64,000 bases of DNA from Namhaeicola litoreus (GTDB lineage Bacteria; Bacteroidota; Bacteroidia; Flavobacteriales; Flavobacteriaceae), in assembly GCF_042679565.1 (NCBI RefSeq), contig NZ_JBHTMY010000002.1, forward strand, positions 930,001-994,000, written 5' to 3'. Below the pieces are notes generated by a model that saw only the letters and a program-made list of their open reading frames with translations, was not told the DNA's origin and made no database searches. Made by a program: the position numbers and the translations under genes. How positions within the stretch are numbered: the first letter of the stretch is position 1; each line of letters opens with the position of its first letter. Positions 55,501 to 63,446 of this stretch are shown one piece after another.

Positions 55501-55603
55501 TTGATGGTTGAATTTCTATAGCCGCTTCAACTGAATTAATCTTAGTTTGAGAAATCACATTAAAAGTTAATAACGTTAAAATTAGATGTAAATATGTTTT
55601 CAT
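52514..55603 (-). CDS. Large secreted FG-GAP/VCBS, UnbV and Big2 domain protein
   Basis: 1029 residues from the ATG at 55603; signal peptide ends NVISQ (about 19). A beta-sandwich (20-140) is followed by at least six VCBS/FG-GAP blades with calcium loops such as DIDNDGDYD, DYDNDGDLD and DMDLDGDLD (about 145-620). An ASPIC/UnbV domain follows (about 640-735), with HFGLGKEENIKQIQITWRNG. Two Big2 immunoglobulin-like domains (about 750-812 and 828-900) and an unassigned C-terminal domain (about 905-1029) complete it. There is no obvious T9SS tail. Such proteins are surface adhesins or glycan-binding partners; here it probably holds agar at the cell. Confidence 0.85.
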   Translation of the reverse strand: MKTYLHLILTLLTFNVISQTKINSVEAAIEIQPSKPVIKDYKVLGSLTKKIFLDIVNDGEYAGLTVYENDNLLIDDFNLAKKGVQRVTGVVRFEDFGDVKLRFQAHDQKLTLLDLYFEDVPEIQLPVFNDISISAGIDKVSSLKYAGPSIGDIDNDGDYDFILNNHNAETSKLYWNNGDGTVTKHYKDLARWFKHDLHGTALGDYDNDGDLDLVLTQGGGNGKNPSKANFYHNDNNTFVMYTGDVEIDRGGRGRGARWMDMDLDGDLDLFLFNEASLNFDRPQHFFYENKGNGKFNYRSIKDIENIEQSRVLVTDFNNDNIDDIVFYGPLTLWKGNGDFTFTEVTALIPEHIKSLSHIMAMTDIDIDNDGDLDLYLARGMHFEGGEGESPSLDFNPITKELDLKTRGYKGNDAFDFSSGDTILLHKYYYLEQGSLLGKNYPIFLGKNKISKTVKSGDELEITTEMAKGWPDEISENGFYLGYIGNSIWKAILVRDDNFFWQYRFGLSGVTSVAPNFVPQNRNHSDYLLRNDGDRFTDVSEEWNIPQGGNTLGVTSGDFNNDSHQDLFVYRWGRIGARISDFMLLNSGKNSFEITTMHGASDVGGPGNGDMGQAFDFDLDGRIDLLNGSEGGEWYLYSNNTRNRNNYVLVRVGYAPTSHIDAVSAEVIVTTENNQYKKRIGSAGEVFSQSLLNIVHFGLGKEENIKQIQITWRNGEVIKFKDKKANTIYDTDYVDPDLLNIEPLKIREKTKAEISVSVQPKNANTDVTWTSSNEKVLTVDNNGMVSAIGKKNKKAKITATSKANGLSATTDVKIIKWFPKPVKSIILHADRTKLYTGESYTIKASVLPKNADNPDLIWKSNNVNILTVDRNGNVKALAPGKTTIAAYTTDKSVNEEVEFEVEQFIEPYVEIVNKGQIESEPLVVGDDLDVVVKYHAGSGNRVISADEGGIRFWLRHFKSKWIPVKDNVLTYEEALNTVSGKASMTISLDGITPTKDLLEGHFYQLRVTFTSSDGNMYFDDILPLHIVSKK

Positions 55604-55823
55604 AATACCAGTTAAGATGTAATGCAAATTACCATTTCATTTATGAAAATAAGCCAACAAAAACTTCATATAAACTAGACATTTAAATCAATTAACGGAT
55701 GATCGGTACTCATTCTAAAAGAAACAATGCGTCTATTATAATTTTTAATTGTACAGTTTTTGTAAAGTTGTTTTTAAGCATAAAAAAATTGATTTAAAAT
55801 ACCTTTACCGAAAATTAAAATCT

Positions 55824-56771
55824 ATGAAAATTATCAAAATACTATTTTCACTTTTTTTAACTACAATGATGGCTTGTTCTAGCTCAGGGTCAGATGTAGA
55901 AGATGCAATTTCAGATAATAATGACAATAATCCTTTAGAAGAAACATGGATAACCATACCCGTTCCAGCCAATTCTGGACCAGGAAAAAAATGGGAATTT
56001 CAGAAAAATATTTCAGATAATTTCGAATATGATTCGCCGGCAAATAATAAGGGTGCTACATTTTTAGATAAATGGGATGATTGGTATCACAATGCTTGGA
56101 CAGGTCCCGAGCCAACGATATTCAGCCGTGAACACTCATTTGTGACAAATAATGAATTAAACATAACAGCGGGCAGACCCATAGGCACTAACAACACCAA
56201 CACGGGCATTGTCACATCGACCAATAGAGTTATTTATCCCGTTTATATTGAAGCAAGAGTGAAAATTATGAATTCTACACTGGCAAATGCAGTTTGGTTA
56301 CTTAGCCCAGATGATACACAAGAAATAGACATTGTAGAAGCCTACGGCGGTGATCGTTTTACCAATCCATGGTTCGGGCCTAAAAGAGTACATCTAAGTC
56401 ACCATGTATTTATTAGACAGCCTTTTCAAGATTGGCAACCTAATGACGAGGGAAGCTTTTACACTGATGGTCAAACCGTGTGGAGAAATGATTTCCACAG
56501 ATATGGAGTTTACTGGAAAGATCCATGGAATTTGGAATATTATATTGATGGAAAACTGGTAAGAACTAGATCAGGTGTTGCTCAAATTGATCCGCAGGAT
56601 TTTACGAATGGTACTGGTTTAAGTAAAGAAATGGATATCATTATTAGCGCGGAAGACCAAACATGGCGGGCAAATCAAGGTTTGTCTCCAACTAATGTTG
56701 AAATAGAAAATACTGCAAACAACACCTTTAAAATAGACTGGATCCGTGTATTTAAACCAATCGACAATTAA
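55824..56771 (+). CDS. GH16 beta-agarase, lipoprotein
   Basis: 315 residues from the ATG at 55824; lipobox MMAC with the cysteine near residue 15. The catalytic signature EIDIVE gives nucleophile Glu167, Asp169 and acid/base Glu172. Around it, LANAVWLLSPDDTQEIDIVE and HLSHHVFIRQPFQDWQPNDE, then FHRYGVYWKDPWNLEYYIDG, match endo-beta-agarases of the GH16_16 group closely, more than porphyranases or carrageenases. It cuts beta-1,4 bonds in agarose to neoagaro-oligosaccharides. Its 3' end directly precedes the GH2 gene. Confidence 0.92.
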   Translation: MKIIKILFSLFLTTMMACSSSGSDVEDAISDNNDNNPLEETWITIPVPANSGPGKKWEFQKNISDNFEYDSPANNKGATFLDKWDDWYHNAWTGPEPTIFSREHSFVTNNELNITAGRPIGTNNTNTGIVTSTNRVIYPVYIEARVKIMNSTLANAVWLLSPDDTQEIDIVEAYGGDRFTNPWFGPKRVHLSHHVFIRQPFQDWQPNDEGSFYTDGQTVWRNDFHRYGVYWKDPWNLEYYIDGKLVRTRSGVAQIDPQDFTNGTGLSKEMDIIISAEDQTWRANQGLSPTNVEIENTANNTFKIDWIRVFKPIDN

Positions 56772-56838
56772 AATAGTTTTATATTCCCCCTTAACTTCTT
56801 TCTACCAAATATCAAAAAAGAGTTTCTTCAAAGCCAGT

Positions 56839-59358
56839 TTGAAACTGTTTTTCTTGATCATTTTTTTAATAATTGGTCTAACTGGTTGCAAACAAGAAAT
56901 AAAAACTAATCGAGAAATAGATTTTAATTTCGACTGGAAATTTCAACTAATTGAAGATACCCTTTCTGCATTTCAAACACCACTAAAAGATAGTGCTTGG
57001 GAAGATGTACGATTACCTCACGATTGGAGTGTAGAATCATCATTTGATAAGAACTTGGAAGGATGTACCGGTTATTTACCGGGAGGAGTTGCTTGGTACC
57101 AAAAACATTTTGAAACTCCAATAGAGATAGATTCTGAAAATGCATTTATTCTTTTTGACGGAGTATACAACAATGCCAAATTCTGGTTAAACGGTCAGTA
57201 TCTAGGTGAGAATCCTTATGGTTATTCGCCAGTTTATTTTGATGTAACAGATAAACTCAATTCTAATGGCGAGGATAATATCTTAAGTGTTTATGTCGAT
57301 CATTCACGCTATGCAGATAGCAGATGGTACACTGGAAGTGGGATTTATAGAAATGTAAAACTCATCACAACAAAAAAACTACATATTCCTATCTGGGGAA
57401 CGTATGTCACAACTCCTGAAATTTCAAATAAGAAAGCTAAGATTAATATTGAAATTAAGGTTAAAAATGATTTTTCATATGCTTCTGAATTTACCTTAGT
57501 AACGGATATTCTTGATAAATTTGGGAATCATGTAGCAACAACTACTTATTCTTCTGATTATATTAAATCCAATGAAATAAAAACAGTGAATTTAGAATTA
57601 GAAGTAACGAATCCAATGTTGTGGGATACTGACAACCCTAATCTATATAGTGCAAAAACCATTTTAAAAATGGATAATGAAATTATTGATAACTACACAA
57701 CCCCTTTCGGAATACGAAGTATTGTTCACAACAAAGAACAAGGGTTATTGGTAAATGGGGCACCAACTTTGGCTAAAGGAGTTTGCTTACATCATGATGC
57801 TGGTTTAGTTGGAGCAGCAGTACCAAAAGGTGTCTGGAAAAGGCGCCTAACATTGTTAAAAGATGGAGGTGTTAATGCTATTAGAACAGCACACAACCCT
57901 TTTTCTCAGGAGTTTTTAGATTTATGTGATGAAATGGGATTTTTAGTACAAGCAGAATTGTTTGATGAATTAGATTACCCTAAAGATAAGCGTCTAAATT
58001 ACCATGAAAGAGAACCAGATTATATTACATCTGGTTATACTGAACATTTTCATGAATGGGGAAAAAGCGATTTAACCAGAACCGTTTTAAGAGACCGAAA
58101 TCATCCAAGTATTTTTGAATGGAGTATTGGTAACGAAATTGAGTGGACTTATCTTCATTACAGATATGTAACAGGTTTTTGGGAAGATCCAAAAGACCCA
58201 CAAAATTCTGGAAATTATTGGGGAAGTGCTCCAATATTTTCACCAGAAGAAATGAAAGCGCGATACGACAAATCAAAAAAAGGAGAATACATTTTAGCTG
58301 AAACTGCAAAAAAGGCAAATCAATGGTTAAAAGAACTAGATATAACAAGAAAAACAACAGCCAACTTCGTTATACCACAAGTAAGTCATGTAAGTGGTTA
58401 TGCTGACGCTGTTGATGTGGTTGGTTATAGTTATAGAAATAAAGATATAGATTGGGCGCAGAAGTATTTTCCACACAAGCAACTAACAATCAATGAATGC
58501 CCCGGCTCGTGGGAAGATTGGAAAGAGGTAATCGATAATCCTGAAGTTTACAGCATGTATATGTGGCCAGGAATTGCCTATCTTGGAGAAGCTCATGACC
58601 AATGGCCTACAAAAGTGTTTTTAGGTGATATGCTTAATTTGGCGGGCTTTAAAAATCAAGGCTGGAATTATTTCAAAAGTATATGGGTAGATGAACCACA
58701 TGTATCAATTGGTACCCTACCTGTTTCAGAGTCTGGATTTAATGTTGACGTGAATGGTGAAGTATTTGCTGATTCTGAGATTGCTTATCGGTGGAGGCCT
58801 TCCAATATGCATTGGAATTACAAACATAATGATTCAATTATAGTCGAAGTTTGTACCAATCAAGAAAAAATAGAATTGTTTATCAACAACACCTCATTAG
58901 GAGTTAAAAACTTATCGAATAATAAAGATAAAATATTACGGTGGTATGTCCCTTTTAAAGAAGGTAAATTAAGAGCTGAATCAACCAATAGTCAAGCTCA
59001 GGCTGTTCTTGAAACAAGTACAAAAGCCACAAACTTTTCCTTTACCACAGATAAATCAACACTCAAAGCCGATGGTTATGATGTAGCACATTTAGTTGTT
59101 CAACTAAAAGACGACAAAGGAAGAGACGTAAAAACCGAAAACAAAAAAGTTACCTTCGAACTAAAAGGCGATGCAAGAATACTCGGAGTTGATAATGGTT
59201 TACCAGACAATGTCCAAGATTTTAAATCTAAGAGCATTATGACCGGTCACGGAAGATGCCTCTTAATTCTTCAGTCAAATAAAAACTCCAATTTAATAAA
59301 AGTAAAAGCCACTATAGATGGACAGAATAGTAAAGAAATTACTATAGACATACATTAG
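56839..59358 (+). CDS. GH2 beta-galactosidase-like lipoprotein
   Basis: About 839 residues from a TTG at 56839, which gives a compact lipoprotein signal (KLFFLIIFLIIGLTGC). No ATG is available near the start; a GTG at 56746, overlapping the GH16 gene, would add 31 residues. The three GH2 N-terminal domains (sugar-binding, Ig-like, TIM barrel) are clear: RLPHDWSVE, WYTGSGIYRNVKL and GICLHHD-like VCLHHDAG. SIGNEIEW holds the acid/base Glu433 and TINECPGS the nucleophile Glu553 in TTG numbering. C-terminal Ig-like domains follow. In this locus it probably removes terminal beta-galactose from agaro-oligosaccharides. Confidence 0.87.
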   Translation: MKLFFLIIFLIIGLTGCKQEIKTNREIDFNFDWKFQLIEDTLSAFQTPLKDSAWEDVRLPHDWSVESSFDKNLEGCTGYLPGGVAWYQKHFETPIEIDSENAFILFDGVYNNAKFWLNGQYLGENPYGYSPVYFDVTDKLNSNGEDNILSVYVDHSRYADSRWYTGSGIYRNVKLITTKKLHIPIWGTYVTTPEISNKKAKINIEIKVKNDFSYASEFTLVTDILDKFGNHVATTTYSSDYIKSNEIKTVNLELEVTNPMLWDTDNPNLYSAKTILKMDNEIIDNYTTPFGIRSIVHNKEQGLLVNGAPTLAKGVCLHHDAGLVGAAVPKGVWKRRLTLLKDGGVNAIRTAHNPFSQEFLDLCDEMGFLVQAELFDELDYPKDKRLNYHEREPDYITSGYTEHFHEWGKSDLTRTVLRDRNHPSIFEWSIGNEIEWTYLHYRYVTGFWEDPKDPQNSGNYWGSAPIFSPEEMKARYDKSKKGEYILAETAKKANQWLKELDITRKTTANFVIPQVSHVSGYADAVDVVGYSYRNKDIDWAQKYFPHKQLTINECPGSWEDWKEVIDNPEVYSMYMWPGIAYLGEAHDQWPTKVFLGDMLNLAGFKNQGWNYFKSIWVDEPHVSIGTLPVSESGFNVDVNGEVFADSEIAYRWRPSNMHWNYKHNDSIIVEVCTNQEKIELFINNTSLGVKNLSNNKDKILRWYVPFKEGKLRAESTNSQAQAVLETSTKATNFSFTTDKSTLKADGYDVAHLVVQLKDDKGRDVKTENKKVTFELKGDARILGVDNGLPDNVQDFKSKSIMTGHGRCLLILQSNKNSNLIKVKATIDGQNSKEITIDIH

Positions 59359-59361
59359 TTA

Positions 59362-60228
59362 TCAAGGTTTTACAATCAAATATTTTTTTCGAAATACCAA
59401 AGGAGAACAATGCATGAACTTTTGAAATTGTCTGTAAAAAAATGGCAAGCTCTCATAACCACAATCATAAGCAATTTGACTTACTTGTTTATTGGTTTCA
59501 ATTAACATTTTACTGGCAAGATTGATTCTATACTCATTTATAAAAGTAAAAAAAGACTTATTTAATGATTTTTTAAAAAATCTACAAAAAGCTTCATTTC
59601 CCATAGAGACCAGCCCCGATACTTCGTCAAGCATAATTTTATTTTTGTAATTCACTTTTACATAGTCGTAAACGATATCAATCCTGTAATTCGCCTTTAA
59701 ATTTAGGTTTGGCGAAAACCCAGCTGATGTAAGTATGTCAATATCTTCCTCAGAACTCAGCTCTTCAAGTAAGGACAAAAAACTTAATAATTTATTCAAA
59801 GGAGGTTTACTTATAATACTATAAAGTTTATCTAGGCTTTTTTTGGCATAGCTTTTTTTGAATAAAATTCCTTTCGACGCCTTTTTTAGAAGCATTTTTA
59901 TATTATAAAACTCATCTTTCTCCAACCAATCTGCACCCAACATCGATTCATTCCATTGAAAAACGATTGATTTTACAGATCCACTACCCTGATGTGTATT
60001 CTTCCAGCAATGTGGTAAGTTAGAACCTATTAAAACAAAATCACCTTCTTCAAACTTTTGAATATTGTTCCCTATATATCGTATTCCTTTTCCTTTTACA
60101 ATATAGGTTAACTCATATTCAGGATGAAAATGCCAAGGGGCATCAAAATCCTTATTTTCATATATAAAGGCATGAAGTGAATGATGGTTATTAGGAATCT
60201 TTTCAAATTGTGCTTTCAAGTCATACAA
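59362..60228 (-). CDS. AraC-family regulator with cupin domain
   Basis: About 288 residues; the frame has no ATG start, so a TTG at 60228 or 60219 is used. The N-terminal cupin (APWHFHPEYELTYIVKGKG) should bind a sugar or small effector. Two helix-turn-helix motifs lie in the last 100 residues (DEVSGLVSMGNEAFCRFFKK and QIAYDCGYESLPFFYRQFQK). It ends 3 bp from the GH2 stop (convergent) and is divergent from the corrinoid operon, so it is the likely switch for that operon and perhaps the agarase genes. Confidence 0.9.
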   Translation of the reverse strand: MYDLKAQFEKIPNNHHSLHAFIYENKDFDAPWHFHPEYELTYIVKGKGIRYIGNNIQKFEEGDFVLIGSNLPHCWKNTHQGSGSVKSIVFQWNESMLGADWLEKDEFYNIKMLLKKASKGILFKKSYAKKSLDKLYSIISKPPLNKLLSFLSLLEELSSEEDIDILTSAGFSPNLNLKANYRIDIVYDYVKVNYKNKIMLDEVSGLVSMGNEAFCRFFKKSLNKSFFTFINEYRINLASKMLIETNKQVSQIAYDCGYESLPFFYRQFQKFMHCSPLVFRKKYLIVKP

Positions 60229-60252
60229 ATTTTTTACTAAAGATAGTCAATT

Positions 60253-60311
60253 ATGATGCATATCATGACAATTCAAGTGGAAAATATATCAATATAAGCT
60301 ATTATATAGCT
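60253..60311. promoter_or_regulatory. Two perfect dyads in the araC-methyltransferase intergenic region
   Basis: ATGAT-GCAT-ATCAT at 60253-60266 and AGCTAT-TAT-ATAGCT at 60297-60311. Both lie between the divergent regulator and the operon start at 60377 and are the best operator candidates. Their centres are about 44 bp apart, roughly four helical turns. Confidence 0.5.
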
Positions 60312-60376
60312 AAAATCAAGGTAGATTGTTAATAGATAAAGTAGCACTTTTGATATACTTCAAAAACAATAAAAAC

Positions 60377-61396
60377 ATGACTAAGCGAGAAATCATCAAA
60401 ATGGTACTTGACCACAAGAAACCTCCTTATGTACCATGGTCTTTTAAATTCACAAAAGAGCCAAAAGAAATGCTTCAAAAACACTTTAAAAAAGAAGATT
60501 TAGATGTTGTTTTAGGAAACCACATTTTAAATTTAGGCAGTGATATAGGCTTTTTTGAAGAAGTTCAAAAAGATCATTTTCAAGATGTATTTAAAGTAGT
60601 TTGGGACCGAACTGTCGATAAAGATATAGGAATGCCTGTAGAAGATATTATTAAAGAACCAACATTGGAAGGAGTTGAGTTTCCAAATCCTCACGACCCT
60701 CGTTTCTTTGCCAATATTGAATCTGAAATTGAAAAGAAACCTGACATGTTCAGGGTTTTTCAAATTGGATTTTCATTATATGAAAGAGCTTGGTCAATGA
60801 GAGGTATGGAAAATCTATTGATGGACTTCTACATGTATCCAGATTTTGTTCATGAACTATTGGGTAAAATAACAGACTATAACATTGCTCAAGTTGATAA
60901 AGCTTTAGAGTATGACATTGATGCTGTTTACTTTGGTGATGATTGGGGACAACAACATGGATTAATTATGGGAGCAGATTTATGGCATGAGTTTTTGTAT
61001 CCTCACATTAAACGAATGTATAAGAGAGTGAAAGATGCAGGTAAATATGTGATGATACATTCTTGTGGCGATGTAGACGAATTATTCCCCTCATTAATTG
61101 ATGCAGGATTGAATTGTTTCAATCCTTTCCAACCAGAGGTTATGGATGTTCATGAAATTCATGCAGATTATTTAGGGAAACTCTGTTTTCATGGAGGCTT
61201 ATCTATGCAAAAAACATTGCCTTTTGGAACTGCTGAAGATGTAAAACAAGAATCGCTTAAATTACTCGAAATGGGTAGAAAAGGTGGTTACATATTCTCA
61301 CCTTCCCACTCTGTAGAAAGTGATACATCACTAGAAAATATATTAACATTTATTGAAGTTGCACAAGCGCAACTAAAAGAAAAAGAATTAGCATAA
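60377..61396 (+). CDS. UroD-type (MtaA/CmuA-like) methyltransferase
   Basis: 340 residues from the ATG at 60377. The start TKREIIKMVLDHKKPPYVPW is typical of uroporphyrinogen-decarboxylase-like methyltransferases. MIHSCGDVDELFPSLIDAG carries the HxC zinc-type motif; FHGGLSMQKTLPFG and SPSHSVESDTSLEN form the C-terminal part of the barrel. The family includes MtaA, MtbA and CmuA, which move methyl groups to or from a corrinoid, and HemE, which does not fit the neighbours. The stop overlaps the next ATG by one base. It is probably the substrate methyltransferase or the acceptor one; which is unknown. Confidence 0.85.
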   Translation: MTKREIIKMVLDHKKPPYVPWSFKFTKEPKEMLQKHFKKEDLDVVLGNHILNLGSDIGFFEEVQKDHFQDVFKVVWDRTVDKDIGMPVEDIIKEPTLEGVEFPNPHDPRFFANIESEIEKKPDMFRVFQIGFSLYERAWSMRGMENLLMDFYMYPDFVHELLGKITDYNIAQVDKALEYDIDAVYFGDDWGQQHGLIMGADLWHEFLYPHIKRMYKRVKDAGKYVMIHSCGDVDELFPSLIDAGLNCFNPFQPEVMDVHEIHADYLGKLCFHGGLSMQKTLPFGTAEDVKQESLKLLEMGRKGGYIFSPSHSVESDTSLENILTFIEVAQAQLKEKELA

Positions 61397-62070
61397 TGGA
61401 AGATTTATTTCAAAAAATATCGGACTGTGTAGAGTTTGGTAAAATCAATAAGGCTGCACCTTATCCACCAAACATGAAAGATCAAGATGGTGCAGATGAG
61501 TTAACTATTCAGGCCCTAGAACAAGGTGCTTCAGCAAAAGATGTGCTTTCAAAAGGATTGATAATTGGAATGGAAAAAGTAGGTATCAAATTTAGAGAGA
61601 ATAAAGTCTTTGTTCCTCAAGTTTTAATGTCGGCAAAAGCTATGAATACAGCAATGGAACACCTAAAACCATTATTTGCTAAAGGAAATAAAGACAAAAA
61701 AGGGGTGTTTATCATAGGAACCGTTGCTGGTGATTTACATGATATTGGTAAAAACTTAGTTTCAATGATTGTGGAAGGAAACGGTTACGAAGTCATAGAT
61801 TTAGGTACAGATGTTCCAGCAAAGAAGTTTTTAGATACCATTAATGAATTTCCAGATGCTATTATCGGTTTGTCATCCTTATTAACAACCACAATGGTAA
61901 GCATGGAAAATATAGTTCAAGAAATTAAATCAGCTTACCCAAATCAAAAAGTCACCATTGGTGGAGCACCAATTACACAAGATTTTTGTGATAAAATTGG
62001 AGCAGACAACTATTCTCCAGATCCTCAAGGTGTAGTTGAATTTATGAATAAATTAAAAAAATCTGCCTAA
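61396..62070 (+). CDS. Corrinoid (B12-binding) methyltransferase protein, MtaC/MtbC-like
   Basis: 224 residues, the usual length. A helical cap domain (about 1-85) is followed by a Rossmann-like B12 domain. GDLHDIGKNL contains His115, the lower ligand of the cobalt in DxHxxG; GLSSLLTTTM and TIGGAPIT supply the SxL and GG parts of the signature. It carries a methyl group on cobalt between two methyltransferases. It overlaps both neighbouring genes by one base. A reductive activator of the RamA type is not seen in the window. Confidence 0.92.
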   Translation: MEDLFQKISDCVEFGKINKAAPYPPNMKDQDGADELTIQALEQGASAKDVLSKGLIIGMEKVGIKFRENKVFVPQVLMSAKAMNTAMEHLKPLFAKGNKDKKGVFIIGTVAGDLHDIGKNLVSMIVEGNGYEVIDLGTDVPAKKFLDTINEFPDAIIGLSSLLTTTMVSMENIVQEIKSAYPNQKVTIGGAPITQDFCDKIGADNYSPDPQGVVEFMNKLKKSA

Positions 62071-63446
62071 TGAATGGTTTAGAATTAATACAAGCAGCAA
62101 TGCAACGTCAAAAAGTGGAACGCATCCCATGGGTTCCTTTTGTTGGTGCACACGCTGGAGAACTATTAGGCTTAGATGCGACGACATATTTTCAATCGGA
62201 ACAACATATAATTGATGGTGCTGAACTAGCAATAAAAAAGTACAATCCAGATGGAATTCCTGTGACTTTCGATCTTCAAATTGAAGCCGAAGTTTTAGGT
62301 TGCAAAATTAAATGGTCTAAAGATAATCCTCCTGCTGTGGTATCTCATCCACTTGCAGATGGAAGTCTAAATATCGAGGATTTAAAAGTGCCTTGTCGTT
62401 GTAAAGGTAGAATAGCAACAGTCATGAATGCTACAACCAAGATTAAGGAAAACAATCCAGATATTGCATTATATGGATTAATTACTGGTCCTTTTACCTT
62501 GGCATTACACCTTTTAGGAACAGATATATTCATGAAGCTATTTGAAGACCCTGAATATGTTGGAAAAGTAATGGATTATACGACTAAAGTAGGTAAGGCC
62601 ATGTCTGATTATTATATGGAAGCTGGTTGCGATGTCATTGCTGTTGTAGATCCTATGGTAAGTCAAATAGACCCAATGTCGTTCGAGACGTTCGTGTCTC
62701 CTTACTGTACAGATTTATTCGCTCATATTAGAGAAAGTGGAGCATTAAGTTCGTTCTTTGTTTGTGGTAACGCATCGCAAAACATTGAAGTAATGTGTAA
62801 ATGTAAACCAGACAATATTTCAATTGATGAAAACATTCCTTTAGATTTCTTAAAAGAGCAATGTGATACATACAATTTAAGTTTTGGTGGAAACATGAAG
62901 CTTACATCAGTATTACTAATGGGAACTCCTGAAGCATCAAAATTTGAAGCTATTGAATGTATGGACATTGGTGGTGATACAGGATTTATTTTAGCTCCTG
63001 GATGCGATTTGCCAATGGCAACTCCTGTTGAAAATCTGGAAGCTGTGGCAGAAATTGTTCACGACAAGTATCAGCAAGATGTTTTAAGAGCAAAAGGACA
63101 AACGGCTAAAAATATTGAGTTGCTTAATTTAGATGGCTATTTTGAAAAGGACAAAGTAAAAATAGATATCATCACTTTAGATTCAGCTTCTTGTGCTCCT
63201 TGTCAATACATGGTAAAAGCAGTTAAACTGGCCGTTGAAGAAATTGGAGCAGATAATATAGAATTTGTAGAGCATAAAATTAAAAACGAAGAAGGTATAC
63301 AGATGATGATGTCTCTTGGTGTTAGAAATCTACCAACTATTTGTATCGATGGAGAAGTTGAATTTATTTCAATTATACCTCCAAAATCAGAATTAATTGA
63401 ACGCATAAACAAACATTTAGATCAAAAGCAATTAGAAAACGCATGA
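62070..63446 (+). CDS. UroD-type methyltransferase fused to a thioredoxin-like domain
   Basis: 458 residues. Residues 1-345 form a UroD/MtbA-like barrel (LELIQAAMQRQKVERIPWVP at the start). Residues about 365-458 form a thioredoxin-like domain with a CAPC centre (Cys375, Cys378). The usual zinc motif HxCG reads FFVCGN here, so the histidine is replaced, while cysteines lie just downstream in MCKCKPDN. It may use another ligand set, or use the CAPC domain as thiol partner or acceptor. The stop overlaps the CobW start (ATGA). Confidence 0.85.
   Translation: MNGLELIQAAMQRQKVERIPWVPFVGAHAGELLGLDATTYFQSEQHIIDGAELAIKKYNPDGIPVTFDLQIEAEVLGCKIKWSKDNPPAVVSHPLADGSLNIEDLKVPCRCKGRIATVMNATTKIKENNPDIALYGLITGPFTLALHLLGTDIFMKLFEDPEYVGKVMDYTTKVGKAMSDYYMEAGCDVIAVVDPMVSQIDPMSFETFVSPYCTDLFAHIRESGALSSFFVCGNASQNIEVMCKCKPDNISIDENIPLDFLKEQCDTYNLSFGGNMKLTSVLLMGTPEASKFEAIECMDIGGDTGFILAPGCDLPMATPVENLEAVAEIVHDKYQQDVLRAKGQTAKNIELLNLDGYFEKDKVKIDIITLDSASCAPCQYMVKAVKLAVEEIGADNIEFVEHKIKNEEGIQMMMSLGVRNLPTICIDGEVEFISIIPPKSELIERINKHLDQKQLENA

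Noticed and set aside
55749..55823. Longer N-terminus for the GH16 agarase
   Set aside because: It needs a TTG start and would bury the clear lipoprotein signal that begins at the ATG at 55824.
60377..61396. Haem biosynthesis uroporphyrinogen decarboxylase (HemE)
   Set aside because: It carries an HxC motif and is coupled to a corrinoid protein and a second UroD-type gene, which fits methyl transfer and not haem synthesis.
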